From: Acidobacteriota bacterium
GTDB taxonomy: Bacteria > Acidobacteriota > Terriglobia > Terriglobales > Acidobacteriaceae
Direction of reading: 5' to 3'
DNA length: 15,039 nt
Assembly (NCBI GenBank): GCA_023441255.1
Contig: JAEZPW010000190.1
Coordinates: 1 to 15,039 of the forward strand
A program made the translations under genes and the position numbers. Under the pieces are notes generated by a model that did not search any database, was not told the origin of the DNA, and worked only from the letters and a program-made list of their open reading frames with translations. Numbering within the stretch: position 1 is the first letter of the stretch; every line of letters begins with the position of its first letter. Below, piece after piece: positions 13,123 to 15,039 of this stretch.

Positions 13123-14949
13123 ATGAATCTGCATGGACACGCGGGATCGTGCAATGCAGTTAAGCGGGCGACGAAGTCATCACTGTTCCTCTCTGTTCGA
13201 GTCGCACTGATCATATGTCTCGTATTCCCCTGGAAGGCATTCAGCCAGACTGTTGAGGAGATCCAGCCCGCTTTACCACGACCGAATTACTGGCTTGCGC
13301 AAGGTCCGGATGCAGTGAAGGGCGTTGTTCTGAACAGCGTCACTCGAGAGCCAATCCCTCGCGCTCTGGTCACCACGAACGACTATAGGTATGCAGCATT
13401 GACGGATGACCGAGGTTACTTCGGGTTCGTGTTCCCGCCGCACGAAAGCGAGCCAGTGATGGGCGAGGGTAAAGAGGAGGAACAGCGCCGTACCCTGCGG
13501 CAATGGTTAGATCGCAACCGCCGCCCGCTTTACATCACCGGACGTAAACCCGGATTCGTTGCCGAAGATGCCACAGTTTTCATTCCTCGGACGAACGGCG
13601 GCACAGCGGAGCTCCAGGTTTTGTTGAAACCCGAGGCGGTGATCGTGGGCCACGTTCGTTTTCCAGACGAAGACTCTTTTGATAAGGCGAACGTTCGCCT
13701 CTATCGGCAGGAGTTCGCGCAAGGACAACAGCTTTGGAAGATGGTCAGATACTTCAATACCTACGCCGATGGCGAGTTTCGGTTCTACAATCTTGCGCCC
13801 GGTGTATACAAGGTGTTCACGGCTGATCATCCACAGCGCGCACACGCTTCCCTGAATCGAAACGACCAACTCTACGGACTGCCGCCGGTTTACTTCCACG
13901 GCGCGAGTTATTTCTCCGCAGCAACGCCCATCCATCTCGTCGCCGGTAAACATGTTGAAGCGAACATCTCGCTGACCCGGCGCGAGTATTACGCGGTAGA
14001 AGTCACGATTGTGAATTACTCATCCACACAGCCGCCGCGTGTGCAGGTATTTCCACAGGGGCATCCCGGTCCCGGCTACTCACTCGAGTACGTGCCCAGC
14101 AACCGTTCATTGCGCGGTTTTTTGCCGGATGGTGAATATACGTTAAGAATCACATCCGCAGGGGAAGAGCAGGACGGTTCACAGGATGAACAGAAAGGTT
14201 CAAGCGGCACCGCGAATTTCAACGTTCATGGGGCACCAACAACCGTTTCTATTGCCATGCTTCCAAATATCACCATTACCGTCATTGTCAAAACCGTGTT
14301 CTCTCACCCCGACATGGACAAAGTTGGTGGTGAGACCGATGACATCGAGGTGCGTGAGGGTTTCAGCGAACCGGTAACGGTCTCTCTAGCGTCCGTCAAT
14401 GCTTACGACCAGGAGCAGAGCTACGTATCCGATCATTCGCCTGACGACCCCGTCGATCTCGTTAAGGTCGCCGATGTCGTGCCAGGCGATTACCGGCTTT
14501 CCGTAGAATCGCAACGGGGCTATGTCTCCACCGCAACTTGGAACGGGGCGGATGTACTTGAGCAGCAGGTAACGATCCGACCTGATGGAGGGGCCTCGCC
14601 AATAGAGGTTACGGTGCGCGACGACGGAGCCGAGCTTTCCGGCTCTGTGCAAGTCACGTCGGATGCGAAGACCCAAACGGCCTATGAGGCCCAAATCTAT
14701 GTCTACATGCTGCCGATAACAGGTGTGCAGAGACAGTTCCGCCATCTCGCACCTAACTCCGGTTTCACTTTCGATCAGGTAGCGCCCGGCACTTACCGCA
14801 TTCTTGCATTTGAACGCGAGCACCGGGAACTCAATTCCGTCGACTCGCAGACACTGCAGACCTATGAGGGACGAGGGATCGAAGTCACGCTCTCGGCGAA
14901 TCAGAAACTTAACCTGTCCGAACCGTTGAGGGTGGTGAAAGAGCCATGA
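13123..14949 (+). CDS. Large secreted protein with carboxypeptidase-regulatory-like domains
   Basis: 608-aa exported protein; function unknown. Signal peptide at about 1-41 (basic, then LFLSVRVALIICLVFPW, cleavage after AFS). A carboxypeptidase-regulatory-like beta sandwich follows at about 64-105 (VKGVVLNSVTREPIPRALV ... TDDRGYFGFVFP). A second similar unit is at about 172-238 (VIVGHVRFP ... GEFRFYNLAPGVYKV). Further beta-rich stretches include SLRGFLPDGEYTLRITSAG and, near the C-terminus, LSGSVQV ... FTFDQVAPGTYRILAFE. The repeated pattern of GxV, then a Gly-Glu-Phe turn, then aPGtY is the mark of these domains, common in Acidobacteriota secreted proteins. No protease or hydrolase site was seen, so adhesion or carbohydrate binding is a guess. 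The start 13123 gives a clean signal peptide; 13069 would prefix 18 residues. It overlaps the next gene by ATGA. Confidence 0.85.
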   Translation: MNLHGHAGSCNAVKRATKSSLFLSVRVALIICLVFPWKAFSQTVEEIQPALPRPNYWLAQGPDAVKGVVLNSVTREPIPRALVTTNDYRYAALTDDRGYFGFVFPPHESEPVMGEGKEEEQRRTLRQWLDRNRRPLYITGRKPGFVAEDATVFIPRTNGGTAELQVLLKPEAVIVGHVRFPDEDSFDKANVRLYRQEFAQGQQLWKMVRYFNTYADGEFRFYNLAPGVYKVFTADHPQRAHASLNRNDQLYGLPPVYFHGASYFSAATPIHLVAGKHVEANISLTRREYYAVEVTIVNYSSTQPPRVQVFPQGHPGPGYSLEYVPSNRSLRGFLPDGEYTLRITSAGEEQDGSQDEQKGSSGTANFNVHGAPTTVSIAMLPNITITVIVKTVFSHPDMDKVGGETDDIEVREGFSEPVTVSLASVNAYDQEQSYVSDHSPDDPVDLVKVADVVPGDYRLSVESQRGYVSTATWNGADVLEQQVTIRPDGGASPIEVTVRDDGAELSGSVQVTSDAKTQTAYEAQIYVYMLPITGVQRQFRHLAPNSGFTFDQVAPGTYRILAFEREHRELNSVDSQTLQTYEGRGIEVTLSANQKLNLSEPLRVVKEP

Positions 14950-15039
14950 GGGCACGATTCAGCGGGTGTTCCGTGTTTGAAATGAGCGCAGTAGCCTTGC
15001 TGATTACATCGGCACTGCTTGCAGTCGCAACAGAGGCTC
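14946..15039 (+). CDS. Start of a secreted protein, cut by the window end
   Basis: An ATG at 14946 overlaps the TGA of the preceding gene (ATGA) and opens a frame without stop to the last base, giving 31 residues: MRARFSGCSVFEMSA then a hydrophobic VALLITSALLAVA and TEA, a signal-peptide shape. The overlap points to translational coupling with the large secreted protein. Too short to identify the family. Confidence 0.65.
   Translation, partial: MRARFSGCSVFEMSAVALLITSALLAVATEA

Overview
The window looks like a chromosomal stretch from a moderately high-GC Gram-negative bacterium, most likely an Acidobacteriota of the Terriglobia type. This is inferred from gene style: Sec-exported proteins, a large secreted carboxypeptidase-regulatory-like protein, a COG2407-type isomerase beside an SSS sugar symporter, and spacers full of short palindromes and heptamer arrays. 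No rRNA, tRNA, phage, IS transposase, CRISPR array or defence gene was seen.

Layout. 10-1521 is a secreted GH29 alpha-L-fucosidase (+). 1522-1984 is a non-coding spacer that opens with a strong 20-bp hairpin. 1985-3190 is an MFS exporter (+), convergent with a DUF4256 protein (3246-3821, -). 3822-4246 is a spacer with a run of REP-like hairpins. 4247-4966 is a one-pass membrane protein of unknown function (+), followed by xylulokinase xylB (5084-6604, +). 6605-6910 is a convergent spacer with two terminator hairpins between inverted heptamer arrays. 6911-10340 is a three-gene minus-strand operon, transcribed right to left: SSS sugar symporter, 89-aa two-helix membrane protein, L-fucose-isomerase-like enzyme. 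10341-10948 holds two LacI-type candidate operators, a 16/17-bp tandem array and three REP-like palindromes. 10949-11620 is a DUF2461 protein (+). 11621-11906 holds a 97-bp MITE-like element and overlapping hairpins. 11907-12263 is a STAS anti-sigma-factor antagonist (-), divergent from an SRPBCC-fold protein (12385-12969, +). 13123-14949 is a large secreted protein with carboxypeptidase-regulatory-like repeats, overlapping by ATGA the start of another secreted protein cut by the window end.

How the genes fit together. The fucosidase would release L-fucose outside the cytoplasm. The symporter operon would import a sugar and isomerise it, and the convergent FGGY kinase could phosphorylate the ketose. 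The window therefore looks like part of a fucose/pentose utilisation region, but no aldolase and no dedicated regulator are present, so the substrate is inference. The most interesting points are the small membrane protein inserted in the symporter operon, the paired operator-like palindromes exactly 30 bp apart upstream of it, and the several unrelated heptamer arrays in the spacers.
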